A stretch of DNA of 64,000 bases from Tessaracoccus flavescens (GCF_001998865.1 NZ_CP019607.1:3472001-3536000); one strand, 5' to 3'. Counted from the first letter of the stretch, positions 24,196 through 31,375 are shown. Program-made: numbers and translations. Notes: generated from the letters alone by a model not told the origin.

Positions 24196-24622
24196 CTGCC
24201 CCTTCTGCGAGATCGTCCAACGCGACGATCCAGACGCACGCGAGGTCTACAGGGACGAGCACGTCGTAGCCTTTTTCCCGACCGAGCCTGCCGTCCTGGG
24301 CCACACGATGGTAGTGCCACGTGAGCACGTCCCAGACGTGTGGTCGCTCTCAGAGGAGACCGCTACATACCTCGCCCGGGCGACGCTTCGCCTTGCCGGG
24401 GCCGTCAGAGAGGCAGTCGAGCCGGAGGGGCTGAACATCATCCAGTCCAACGGCGAGGCTGCCACCCAGACCGTCTTCCACCTCCACGTGCACCTCGTGC
24501 CCCGCTGGGATGGCGATGCGATGGGACCCATCTGGCCGGAGGGGACCGACTACAGCGAAACCGACAAGGACCGTATGCAGGGGCGACTGCGGGACGCCTG
24601 TCGAAGGATCAGCCGCCCATGA
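24182..24622 (+). CDS. HIT-family nucleotide hydrolase/transferase
   Basis: 146 aa. Zinc-type CPFC near the N-terminus and the histidine triad FHLHVHLVPRW near residue 103 define the HIT family, which hydrolyses or transfers nucleotidyl groups of dinucleotides and AMP conjugates. It sits inside the TIR operon, overlapping the TIR gene by 14 bp and the membrane gene by 4 bp (ATGA). In that place it could degrade or remodel a nucleotide signal; this is inference. Differs from the chromosomal HIT protein at 42635-43171, which has an N-terminal extension. Confidence 0.85.
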   Translation: MSAPDCPFCEIVQRDDPDAREVYRDEHVVAFFPTEPAVLGHTMVVPREHVPDVWSLSEETATYLARATLRLAGAVREAVEPEGLNIIQSNGEAATQTVFHLHVHLVPRWDGDAMGPIWPEGTDYSETDKDRMQGRLRDACRRISRP

Positions 24623-25110
24623 GCGACGTAGATGCGACCCCTCCACCGCCCGACCCGGAGGACAGGCGCAAGCACCTCGACTTCATCCAATCCGTGGTCA
24701 CCCGCATGTCCGCTGCGTCCTCCAACGCTAAGGCGTGGCTCCTGCCAGTAGTGACCGCCGCGTACGGCTACGCCCTCACTCAGAAGGCGGACTCCGTGGC
24801 TCTCCTTGGCCTTGGAGCCACGCTGCTCTTCGCGTACCTCGACGCCAACTACCTGCGTCAGGAGAAGCGGTTCCGGAGCCTCTACAAGGCTGTTGCCTCT
24901 GGGCGGTACAACATCGCGACCTTCTCGCTCCAGCCAGACGACCTGCCATCCGAGGTACCGACGAAGGAGAAGGGGGATTGGCCCGCTGCCACGCCGCGAT
25001 GGATCAACCGACTGCTGCCCGGGCCGAACGTGTGGCTCTCATGGTCGGTCGGCGTGTTCTACGTCCCCGTCGCGCTCTTGGGTGTCGTGATCGCCTGCAT
25101 CGTCCGGTAG
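24619..25110 (+). CDS. Small membrane protein of the TIR-HIT operon, candidate effector
   Basis: 163 aa. The cytoplasmic N-terminus RRKHLDFIQSVVTRMSAASSN matches, as far as memory serves, a family (KHLEFIQNVITRM) found next to TIR-like genes. Three hydrophobic segments follow: AWLLPVVTAAYGYAL, VALLGLGATLLFAYL and SVGVFYVPVALLGVVIACIV. Between them lies a basic helix with RQEKRFRSLYKAV. Small membrane effectors in nucleotide-signalling systems act by opening or damaging the membrane when bound by ligand. The gene starts within the HIT stop codon, so all three genes are translated together. Confidence 0.6.
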   Translation: MSDVDATPPPPDPEDRRKHLDFIQSVVTRMSAASSNAKAWLLPVVTAAYGYALTQKADSVALLGLGATLLFAYLDANYLRQEKRFRSLYKAVASGRYNIATFSLQPDDLPSEVPTKEKGDWPAATPRWINRLLPGPNVWLSWSVGVFYVPVALLGVVIACIVR

Positions 25111-25173
25111 AACATCTGTGTGCGTACCCTCGGCAGCACCAAGTCATCCAAGGTCGATCCGAGAGGGACCGTC

Positions 25174-25365
25174 ATGACCCAGCACCACACCCCCGACGAC
25201 GCCCTCCAGGCCGACCTGGAGGCCCTCGGAGAGCAGTTTGAAGCCGAGGAGCGCGAGGACCGTCGCGTCGACGCCGAGCGCCGTCGCAAGGGCCTCCCGG
25301 GGCCTGAGCGGGACATCAAGACTTACCCCGGTTTCGCGGACGGCGGAGCGACTCCCCGGAACTAG
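25174..25365 (+). CDS. Hypothetical acidic 63-aa protein
   Basis: ATG at 25174 with GAGAGGGA before it. The product is highly charged (LEALGEQFEAEEREDRRVDAERRRKG) and predicted helical; no family recognised. It lies after the TIR operon with a 63-bp gap and its stop overlaps the end of a convergent small ORF by 3 bp. Confidence 0.45.
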   Translation: MTQHHTPDDALQADLEALGEQFEAEEREDRRVDAERRRKGLPGPERDIKTYPGFADGGATPRN

Positions 25366-25526
25366 CGACCCACGACCCAAGCCTCTTCGAGAAGCAGAGT
25401 CGCCAGCGCGTACTCACACCGATCTCGGTCGATGTCGGGCACGAGGTGGGTGAGCCGGTCGAGGGCGGCATTGCTCGCCTCGAAGACAGCGGTGATGAGG
25501 GTCTGCTGACTGGTGTCTCTCTTCAT
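25362..25526 (-). CDS. Possible 54-aa protein, convergent
   Basis: A minus-strand frame of 54 codons starts at the ATG at 25526 and ends at 25362. It reads MKRDTSQQTLITAVFEASNA to LATLLLEEAWVVGR, with mostly G or C in third positions, as in real genes here. TACAGT lies 8 nt before the start, fitting the leaderless pattern. The product looks like a small two-helix protein. No family is recognised. The 145-bp remainder up to 25671 shows nothing else. Confidence 0.35.
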   Translation of the reverse strand: MKRDTSQQTLITAVFEASNAALDRLTHLVPDIDRDRCEYALATLLLEEAWVVGR

Positions 25527-25671
25527 GCGCCTGGACTGTAGCCAGGAGGAAGGACAATCCCAGCCGCTTCAAGGATTCCGGGATTGAGGCAGTCCCCTAC
25601 GGCTGCTGGCCTAACCGTGAGGTCGGCGCGTCGAGCCCGAGCAGACCACCATCCTCCGGGGACAATGGATC

Positions 25672-27114
25672 ATGCGGTTCACAGAGCAACACGAGGTCGA
25701 GCGGCCAGGAGACGCCGACTGGTTCGATCTCAACGTCGAGATGGACAGCCCGCTCTACGTGGACCCCTTCCTCCTCTTCGATGACCCCGACCCCTTCTGG
25801 AGCGCCGGGCACGACGAGATCATCGACTTCTTCGACGCTGCCCTGGACCTGCTGAAGAAGGCTGACGGCCAGCGCGAGTCGATGCACTGGAAGAAGGCGG
25901 AGCGCTTCCTTCAGTTCCCCGAGCCCAAGGAGTTCGCTCTCGGACTATCCATGGGCCACCCAGTGGGAGCGGGCATCGGCCCGGACCTCGCTCGCGAGAT
26001 GTGCGAGGAACTGGAGTTCTTCAGGGAGCGTGGTCGAGGCTCGGACGACCGGCTCCTCGGGATGATGGCCGTGATCGTGAACGGCCTCGGGGTGGACCGC
26101 ATCAGCGACATGGTGTGCAACATCCTGAAGCAGCGCTTCCTCACCTACACCCAGCAGGTCTGCGAATCCCTCGGCATTCCCATGCAATCGCTGAGCCTCC
26201 CGAACGCCTCCTGGACCCGGCAGGGATGCCGCTGGCAGTCCTCCACGGTTGACCTTCCGGTGAGCCCCGTCTTCAGGGGCGGAGTGCTGCTGACGCCTCA
26301 GAGGTTCCTGAAGGAGATTCCTCGCGTCACTCCTGATGGCTTCTGGTCGTGGGCCGAGAAGAACGAGAACGAGACCCTCAGGTTCGACCTCAACTACGAC
26401 CTGGCCGACTCGCTGGACCGGCGCGAGAAGGCTCGAAGGGGTCGCGAGTTGGCCCACCGCGCCCTCCACCTGCTGGAGGACTACGTGGACGAATCCACTA
26501 GCGAGATCGCGCCCTATGACGTGGATGGTGACCCCAAGGGACTCGTCCGCTGGGAAGAGGCGGGCAAGGAGATCGCCCAGGCGAGCACGCCTCCCGTCGC
26601 GCCCGAGACCCAGGAGGAGTTCGAGCCATGGCTCCGAGGGCTCGCGGAGACCTTCAAGGGGGCCGTCGAAGACAACGGCCTTTGGCGGGCGCTGTGGGAC
26701 GACGGCATCACCAAGCACCGGCCCGAGAACATCGCCCAGGTCATCGCCCGCTCCACGTGGATCGAGCACTGCCGTGCCCGTGACATCGACATCTCCCGGG
26801 AGGCAGACTGCGGGCGTGGCCCCGTCGACTTCAAGTTCGCACGCGGTTGGCAGATGCGAGGGCTGATCGAGGTCAAGCACATCTCCAGCACTCAGTTCGC
26901 CCATGGGGCCGAGACCCAACTACCGATCTACCTGAAGGGCGAGCAGGCACCCTTTGGCATCTACCTCTGCATCGGCTACCGGGACCGGGACTTCGAGGAA
27001 GAGCGGATCGGTCTGGTCACGAGCACCTGCAAGGCCATCACAGAGCAAGGCAACACGCGGATCGTGCCGGTGTTCGTGGACGCACGCCCCAAGAAGTCTG
27101 CGTCGAAGGCTTAA
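25672..27114 (+). CDS. Large protein with C-terminal PD-(D/E)xK nuclease-like domain
   Basis: 480 aa. The N-terminal 300 residues are unassigned (opening FTEQHEVERPGDADWFDL). Near residues 375-400 the motif GRGPVDFKFARGW ... GLIEVKH gives the Asp and Glu-x-Lys of a restriction-endonuclease-like site, followed by QLPIYLKGEQAPFGIYLCI. Proteins with such a C-terminal nuclease core and an unknown sensor part are common in defence islands. No ribosome site stands out before the ATG. It is the penultimate cargo gene; the last gene follows after 68 bp. Confidence 0.6.
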   Translation: MRFTEQHEVERPGDADWFDLNVEMDSPLYVDPFLLFDDPDPFWSAGHDEIIDFFDAALDLLKKADGQRESMHWKKAERFLQFPEPKEFALGLSMGHPVGAGIGPDLAREMCEELEFFRERGRGSDDRLLGMMAVIVNGLGVDRISDMVCNILKQRFLTYTQQVCESLGIPMQSLSLPNASWTRQGCRWQSSTVDLPVSPVFRGGVLLTPQRFLKEIPRVTPDGFWSWAEKNENETLRFDLNYDLADSLDRREKARRGRELAHRALHLLEDYVDESTSEIAPYDVDGDPKGLVRWEEAGKEIAQASTPPVAPETQEEFEPWLRGLAETFKGAVEDNGLWRALWDDGITKHRPENIAQVIARSTWIEHCRARDIDISREADCGRGPVDFKFARGWQMRGLIEVKHISSTQFAHGAETQLPIYLKGEQAPFGIYLCIGYRDRDFEEERIGLVTSTCKAITEQGNTRIVPVFVDARPKKSASKA

Positions 27115-27182
27115 GAGCATGGCGTTGCCGAACGACACGCAGTCTAGCGCTTACGGGCCGCTTGGGCGGTAGCGTCGTGGCA

Positions 27183-27623
27183 GTGAAGCAATGGCCATGG
27201 GAAGGAGCCGTCCAAGAGGTTTTCGCGGACGTGCTTCTGCATCACGGGTGGCAGATCGAGTCCCTTGCCAACACGGCAACCAAGGCCCCTGGGATCGACG
27301 TTCTGGCGCACAAACAGGATCGCTCCCTTGGGGCCGAGGTCAAGGGATACCCCTCCACCGCCTACGAAGACCCTGCGCGAGCGGGCGAGACCAAGCGCAG
27401 CAGCCCCGGCGGGCAAGCCCGGAACTGGTACGCCAAGGGCGTGCTCGCTGCGCTGATGCTCCGCGAGGCCCAGCCCCGTCGGGAGTCACTCCTCGTCCTT
27501 CCCGACGAACCGCGCTATCGCGCTCTCTTCGCCGCAACACGGACGCCGCTAGCGGGTGCTGAGGTCCACGTCCTCCTGCTCAGCAACAACGGGGACATCG
27601 ACTGTGAGAGTTGGCATCCGTGA
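27183..27623 (+). CDS. Small PD-(D/E)xK endonuclease-like protein
   Basis: 146 aa. WEGAVQEVFADVLLHHGW, then ATKAPGIDVLA ... LGAEVKGYPS, gives the Gly-Ile-Asp and Glu-x-Lys of a restriction-endonuclease-like fold. QARNWYAKGVLAALML and LLVLPDEPRYRALF complete a pattern common to short stand-alone nuclease-like proteins. The start is uncertain: GTG at 27183 lies 7 nt after TAGCGT (leaderless pattern), and GTG at 27177 is also in frame. Last gene of the transposon; about 105 bp remain to the right end. Confidence 0.6.
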   Translation: MKQWPWEGAVQEVFADVLLHHGWQIESLANTATKAPGIDVLAHKQDRSLGAEVKGYPSTAYEDPARAGETKRSSPGGQARNWYAKGVLAALMLREAQPRRESLLVLPDEPRYRALFAATRTPLAGAEVHVLLLSNNGDIDCESWHP

Positions 27624-27711
27624 CTGTTACGGACTGGCCAGATTTCACGTGATCTCAGAGCGCTAGTTCGTGCTGCAAAATATGGCCACTTCCCTAGATG
27701 CGACGCCCAGT

Positions 27712-27728
27712 TTTGATGGGATCAGACA
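27712..27728 (-). repeat. Transposon right end
   Basis: The reverse complement reads TGTCTGATCCCATCAAA, matching the left end with one mismatch. A looser internal repeat (ATCACGTGAAATCTGGCC on the minus strand, near 27640-27657) may be a second TnsB site. Confidence 0.88.
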
Positions 27729-27741
27729 CGCTAGCTAAACT
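27713..27741 (+). promoter_or_regulatory. Hybrid promoter: transposon -35, chromosomal -10
   Basis: TTGATG (27713-27718) lies inside the transposon end; TAAACT (27736-27741) lies in the flank, 17 bp away and 7 nt before the phosphatase ATG. Spacing is ideal. The element must have removed the original -35 and put its own in place. Confidence 0.6.
27729..27733. repeat. Right copy of 5-bp target-site duplication
   Basis: CGCTA, identical to 5835-5839, directly after the ACA end. Confidence 0.9.
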
Positions 27742-27748
27742 CCCGACC

Positions 27749-28492
27749 ATGCGCGACCTTGCCTGGGACGGTTACCTGAACGCCCGCGACCTCGGTGGGC
27801 TACCGACACCGGCGTCGACGACCGGCGCGACGATCTTTGGTCGGGTCGCACGCGGACCTCGTCGCGAACTGTTGACCGAGGCCGGATGGCAGGACGCCCG
27901 GCGTTGGGGCCTCGCCACGGTCGTCGACCTGCGCTGCGCATACGAGATCGGCCCCCGAGAGGGAGATCCTGTCGTCGGGACCATCACACCCAGTGCCGTG
28001 TCCATCGTGAACGCCCCGACCGAGGACCAGGACAATGCGGAGTTCCGCAAGACGTGCTTCCCGATCCTGGACTCGCCGGAGTACTGGCGGCACAACTGGC
28101 GGATCCTGCCCGACCTCGTCCTCGGAGCGTTGAGCGCGATCGCCGCTGCCCCGACGGGAGTCCTGATCCACTGCAGCGCCGGACGCGATCGCACCGGAAT
28201 GATCAGCACGCTTCTTCTGAGCAATGCGGGCGTCGACCCGTCGGATGTCGCCGACGACTACGCCGCGTCGGTCAGGGCCATGGCCGGCGCCCAGACATAC
28301 TCCCCGACCGCAGACCGGCAGGCCGCATGGGGGCCGGATGAGGTGACGAACTGGCTCGCGAGGACGGTCCCGATCGTCGAGGAGATCGCGGCCGAACCGG
28401 ATGCCTCCTTCGACGCGATCGGCGCTGGCCCTGACCTGCGAATGAGGCTTCGGGCGCTCCTTACCCAGTGGGTGCGTCCCGCAGCCACCTGA
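27749..28492 (+). CDS. Protein-tyrosine/serine phosphatase family protein
   Basis: 247 aa. The N-terminal NARDLGGLPT and the catalytic P-loop HCSAGRDRTG (Cys-x5-Arg) define the Y_phosphatase3 group (PtpB-like), which hydrolyses phosphotyrosine, phosphoserine or phosphoinositides. The ATG at 27749 is chosen: a start at 27698 would lie in the transposon end, and TAAACT ends 7 nt before 27749 (leaderless). The Tn7-like element is inserted 20 bp upstream of the start codon, so native regulation is probably lost. Confidence 0.88.
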   Translation: MRDLAWDGYLNARDLGGLPTPASTTGATIFGRVARGPRRELLTEAGWQDARRWGLATVVDLRCAYEIGPREGDPVVGTITPSAVSIVNAPTEDQDNAEFRKTCFPILDSPEYWRHNWRILPDLVLGALSAIAAAPTGVLIHCSAGRDRTGMISTLLLSNAGVDPSDVADDYAASVRAMAGAQTYSPTADRQAAWGPDEVTNWLARTVPIVEEIAAEPDASFDAIGAGPDLRMRLRALLTQWVRPAAT

Positions 28493-28552
28493 CCAGGGAT
28501 TATGCGGAGCATCTTCACTCCCCCTCCAAGGGTGTAGTGGCGCCGCCGGGTG

Positions 28553-28567
28553 GTCGGCTCAGCCGAC
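28553..28567. promoter_or_regulatory. Palindrome upstream of the DUF937 gene
   Basis: GTCGGCT-C-AGCCGAC, perfect 7-bp arms, about 100 bp before the gene. Could be an operator or the end of the phosphatase transcript (61 bp after its stop). The rest of the 28493-28669 gap shows nothing firm. Confidence 0.35.
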
Positions 28568-28669
28568 GTGGGACGTCAATTGCCCAATCTCCCTCTCTGG
28601 GGCGTCGGCGGGCGCTAGCGTTGTCCCGTGCGTCGACTCGCTAGTGATTTCGTGAAGGAGTTCACATCC

Positions 28670-29404
28670 ATGTCTGAGATTCAGGACATCCTCAACCAGC
28701 TGCCCATCGACCAGCTCGCGCAGCAGGTCGGCGCGAGCCCTGACGAGGTCGAGAGTGCCGTGCGTCAGGCCGTCCCGGCGCTGCTCATGGGCATGGACGC
28801 CAACGCCCAGGATCCCGCCGGAGCCAACTCGCTGCTCGGCGCTCTGGGGCAGCACTCCCCTGGCCTCATCGCCGACGGCGTTGACGTCTCGCAGATCGAC
28901 CAGGCCGACGGCGAGAAGATCACCGCCAACATCTTCGGCTCCAACGAGGACGCCGTCATCAGCCAGCTCGGCTCCGCCGGTGGTGCCGACGGTGACCTGA
29001 TCAAGAAGCTGCTGCCCATCCTCGCCCCGATCGTCATGGCCTGGCTCGCAGGCAAGCTCATGAAGGTCGACCAGGGCCAGGGCCAGCCCACCCGGACCCC
29101 GAGCTCCAGCGGTGGCGGCATCCTCGGCCAGATCCTCGGCGAGGTCCTCGATGGCGGTGGCGCAGTCGCTGAGCCGCAGACCACCCAGACGCAGTCCACC
29201 CAGCCCCAGTTCAAGGAGGGGACCGCACCGCAGGCCGACTCCGGCACACCCCAGATGAAGTTCCCCGACCAGGCCGAGCAGACCCAGCCGACCACGCAGT
29301 CGAACGACGGCGGACTCGGCGGCGGACTCGGCGGCGCGCTCGGTGGCGGCGGAGGCATCCTCGGCCAGATCCTCGGCGGCCTGCTGGGCGGCGGAAAGCG
29401 CTGA
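28670..29404 (+). CDS. DUF937 domain protein
   Basis: 244 aa. The first 130 residues (MSEIQDILNQLPIDQLAQQVG, VRQAVPALLMGMDANAQ, IFGSNEDAVISQLG) match DUF937, a bacterial family without assigned function. The C-terminal part is a Gln/Pro/Thr-rich linker with two copies of a glycine-rich GGGILGQILGxxL motif at about residues 144-158 and 226-242. The ATG at 28670 follows GAAGGAG; an in-frame GTG at 28628 is less likely. A terminator follows, so it is a single-gene unit. Confidence 0.8.
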   Translation: MSEIQDILNQLPIDQLAQQVGASPDEVESAVRQAVPALLMGMDANAQDPAGANSLLGALGQHSPGLIADGVDVSQIDQADGEKITANIFGSNEDAVISQLGSAGGADGDLIKKLLPILAPIVMAWLAGKLMKVDQGQGQPTRTPSSSGGGILGQILGEVLDGGGAVAEPQTTQTQSTQPQFKEGTAPQADSGTPQMKFPDQAEQTQPTTQSNDGGLGGGLGGALGGGGGILGQILGGLLGGGKR

Positions 29405-29421
29405 CCGCTTGAGTGACCCTG

Positions 29422-29455
29422 ATCGCGGTGCTCGGCTCCTGCCGGGCACCGCGAT
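29422..29455 (+). terminator. Terminator after the DUF937 gene
   Basis: ATCGCGGTGC (29422-29431) pairs with GCACCGCGAT (29446-29455), followed by TGTCTT. Confidence 0.75.
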
Positions 29456-29558
29456 TGTCTTGCCCCGGGCCTGGTGGCGCGCCCGTCGTCGGTTGCACCG
29501 CTTGGCCGGACAGGAGGCGCAGTAGCCTTGTGGCTCCCCCGCAACGCAGGAGATTGCC

Positions 29559-29804
29559 TTGGCGCGAACCCCCGGTGAGACCCAGCTCGTCGAGCAGGAG
29601 CAGTGGCTGCGCAGCAACGGACTCCCCCTTGTCGTGCCTCCCACCCGGAGGCTCAGGGGCTTGGTGCCGCGGACCGCGGCGCCCGCGAACTCGCCGTCAC
29701 AGGGACGAGGTTCGCGCCCTCGGCAAAGACAACGCAGATCGGGCCACGATCACTTCGACAACGAATGTCATCACGGAGCGTCGAGGTCCAGCGACCAAAG
29801 GTGA
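29559..29804 (+). pseudogene. N-terminal remnant of a host protein, cut by an IS insertion
   Basis: From a TTG at 29559 behind AGGAG the frame reads ETQLVEQEQWLRSNGLPLVV and RRLRGLVPRTAAPA, a plausible N-terminus of a host membrane protein. After about residue 44 it turns into low-complexity Arg/Ser/Gln sequence, and the ISL3 remnant begins soon after. The rest of the gene is not found nearby. Identity cannot be given. Confidence 0.35.
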
Positions 29805-29913
29805 CTGTTACTAGTAGTCGCGGTCGCCATCATCGACCATGATTGTGGAAGACCAAACGGCTCTTCGCAGATGAGGGTGTAGAGGTCGTCCGCGCGTCGT
29901 TCGCTCGATGAGG

Positions 29914-29968
29914 GTCGAGGTCTTCCGAGGATGAAGGTTCCTACACGCCTCATCCGGAAGACCTCGAC
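29914..29968. repeat. 14-bp inverted repeat before the ISL3 remnant
   Basis: GTCGAGGTCTTCCG (29914-29927) and CGGAAGACCTCGAC (29955-29968) are exact inverted copies, ending directly at the GTG start of the transposase remnant. Probably a regulatory hairpin of the IS element. Confidence 0.6.
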
Positions 29969-30250
29969 GTGCCTGACGCTACCTTCACGCGCCCCGACCT
30001 GACCACTTTCACCGGCTTGGACGAGCTCGACCTGGAAGTCACCGGCCAGCTGCTCAAGTCCGACCGGGCCGTGCTCGCGTGCCGGGTCCTGGAGCCGGAC
30101 GACTGGTGCATCGGTGCGGCTGCCAGGGCGTGCCGCGGGACACCGTGACCAGGGAACTGGCGCACGAGCCGTTCGGGTGGCGCCCCACAACCCTGCTGGT
30201 CACGATCCGCCGCTTCCGGTGCGCGCAGTGCTCGCACGTGTGGCGCCAGG
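29969..30250 (+). pseudogene. ISL3-family transposase, N-terminal remnant
   Basis: From the GTG at 29969 the frame reads DLTTFTGLDELDLEV and RAVLACRVLEPDDWC; after a one-base loss it continues in the next frame as HRCGCQGVPRDTVTRELAHE, then FGWRPTTLLVTIRRFRCAQC. The zinc-ribbon cysteines and the RRFRC motif are those of ISL3 transposases (N-terminal zinc-finger domain). The DDE catalytic part is absent. The fragment ends where a secreted-protein fragment begins, so a deletion has fused the two. Confidence 0.7.
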
Positions 30251-30620
30251 ACGCCGCACCTGGAACACCACCTGCGAGGACTACTCGCAGACCACCCGCT
30301 GCCGCACTGACCTCTGGGCCAGCATCGTGATCAGGCAGGGCGATGACTACGTCGTCAAAGCAGGGATGGGCCTTCAACTACCTGCCGTACATGTCGCGCG
30401 AGCAGTGGAAGTCCAACCCGCTCGGTTACACCAACCGGTGGACGGCGCACTCGGCCGTCAGTGGATGACCGAGTGCGACACCGCCGCCACGGGCCGTGGC
30501 GCCTGCCGGAGCTGCACCTGGCCCTCAGTCGTCTCCGCCAAGGCCGACGGCAAGGGCGGCCACACCTCCACCGAATCGAAGAAGTGGGTGTTCAACATCC
30601 TGGTGCTGTTCAAGAACTGA
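30251..30620 (+). pseudogene. C-terminal fragment of a secreted protein
   Basis: Pieces in two frames give CEDYSQTTRCRTDLWASIV, AFNYLPYMSREQWKSNPLGY, TNRWTAHSAVSG and TECDTAATGRGACRS, and the end WVFNILVLFKN before the stop at 30620. From memory this is a conserved C-terminal module of secreted proteins in Propionibacteriaceae and relatives, with paired cysteines. At least two indels break it (near 30361 and near 30464), and its N-terminus is gone. A strong two-way terminator follows. Confidence 0.5.
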
Positions 30621-30627
30621 CTGCACA

Positions 30628-30664
30628 GATCGTGGCCCCCGGCATTTCGCCGGGGGCCACGATC
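30628..30664. terminator. Strong bidirectional terminator
   Basis: A 16-bp perfect stem, GATCGTGGCCCCCGGC pairing with GCCGGGGGCCACGATC, loop ATTTC, followed by TCTTGT. It lies between the pseudogene (plus) and the yciO gene (minus). Confidence 0.85.
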
Positions 30665-30673
30665 TCTTGTGCT

Positions 30674-31297
30674 TCAGCTTTCGAACGGGGCCGGATCGCC
30701 GGCCCCAACCCTGTCAACCACGGGCGTGTCTCCGCTCAGGTCGACGACGGTGGTCAGCTCGGTGCCCGCGTCGCCGGAGTCGAGCACGGCGTCGACCTGG
30801 TGGTCGAGCTCCTCCTTGATGGTCCAGCCGTCGGTCATCGCCTCCGACAAGCCAGGAAGGATCAGCGTCGAACTCATCAGCGGGGTACCGACGGCGTCGA
30901 GGAGGGCGAGCGTGGTCCGGTGATCCGGGATGCGAACGCCCACCGTGCGCTTCTTCGGGTGCTGCATCACCTTCGGGACCTCGCGGGTCGCCTTGAGGAT
31001 GAACGTGTACGGACCAGGGGTGGCCGCCTTCACCGCGCGGAAGATCCAGTTGTCCATCTCGACGAACTGGCCGAGCTTGCCGAACTCGTCCACGACGAGC
31101 GTGAAGTGGTGTTTGTCATTGAGCTGGCGGATCTTTCTGATCCGCTCGAGTCCCTCACCGTTGCCGAGGGCGCAACCGAGGGCGAACCCGGAGTCGGTGG
31201 GATAGGCGATCAGGCCACCGCCCTCCAGAATGCGCACCACCTGGTTCAGGGAGCGCAGCTGCGGGTTCTGCGGGTGGACATCAAAGTACTGAGCCAT
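30674..31297 (-). CDS. yciO: Sua5/YciO/YrdC family protein (YciO type)
   Basis: 207 aa. LEGGGLIAYPTDSGFALGCALG, then IRQLNDKHHFTLVV and PGPYTFILKATREVPK, follow the YciO branch of the threonylcarbamoyl-AMP synthase family. YrdC/Sua5 enzymes make the TC-AMP used for the t6A modification of tRNA; YciO proteins share the fold, with weaker or uncertain activity. KKRTVGVRIPDH is the usual nucleotide-site strand. It stands alone on the minus strand between two terminators. Confidence 0.85.
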   Translation of the reverse strand: MAQYFDVHPQNPQLRSLNQVVRILEGGGLIAYPTDSGFALGCALGNGEGLERIRKIRQLNDKHHFTLVVDEFGKLGQFVEMDNWIFRAVKAATPGPYTFILKATREVPKVMQHPKKRTVGVRIPDHRTTLALLDAVGTPLMSSTLILPGLSEAMTDGWTIKEELDHQVDAVLDSGDAGTELTTVVDLSGDTPVVDRVGAGDPAPFES

Positions 31298-31337
31298 CCA
31301 CCAAGCCTAGTCACCATCAGCGGGTAAGGAGGACAAA

Positions 31338-31364
31338 CGGCGCCCGATCGGTGACCGGGCGCCG
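31338..31364 (-). terminator. Terminator after the aldo/keto reductase
   Basis: CGGCGCCCG (31338-31346) pairs with CGGGCGCCG (31356-31364), 12 bp beyond the stop codon of the minus-strand reductase gene. Confidence 0.7.
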
Positions 31365-31375
31365 TCCTCGGCGGT

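Larger units (their letters stand above)
5840..27728. mobile_element. Complete Tn7-like transposon with defence cargo
   Basis: About 21.9 kb bounded by TGT...ACA. The left end TGTCTGATCCCACCAAA matches the reverse complement of the right end TGTCTGATCCCATCAAA in 16 of 17 positions, and a perfect CGCTA duplication flanks it. The left side carries tnsA, tnsB, tnsC and tniQ in order, with overlapping or abutting junctions. The rest is cargo: GIY-YIG-like protein, small regulators, type III Mod/Res, Mrr-NACHT protein, lipoprotein, TIR/HIT/membrane operon, two PD-(D/E)xK proteins. There are no cas genes and only one TniQ. The insertion lies between crr and a tyrosine phosphatase gene, not near glmS or a tRNA. 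Intact ends, duplication and transposase frames suggest a fairly recent insertion. Confidence 0.93.

Noticed and set aside
23710..25110. Complete classic Thoeris system
   Set aside because: Only the ThsB-like TIR protein is present; no SIR2/SLOG or macro-domain ThsA gene lies in the window.
5840..27728. CRISPR-associated transposon (CAST)
   Set aside because: No cas gene, no CRISPR repeats and no tracr-like region were seen; only the tns core with one TniQ.
27698..27748. Upstream start of the phosphatase at 27698
   Set aside because: This extension is read from transposon end sequence; the native start with its -10 box is at 27749.
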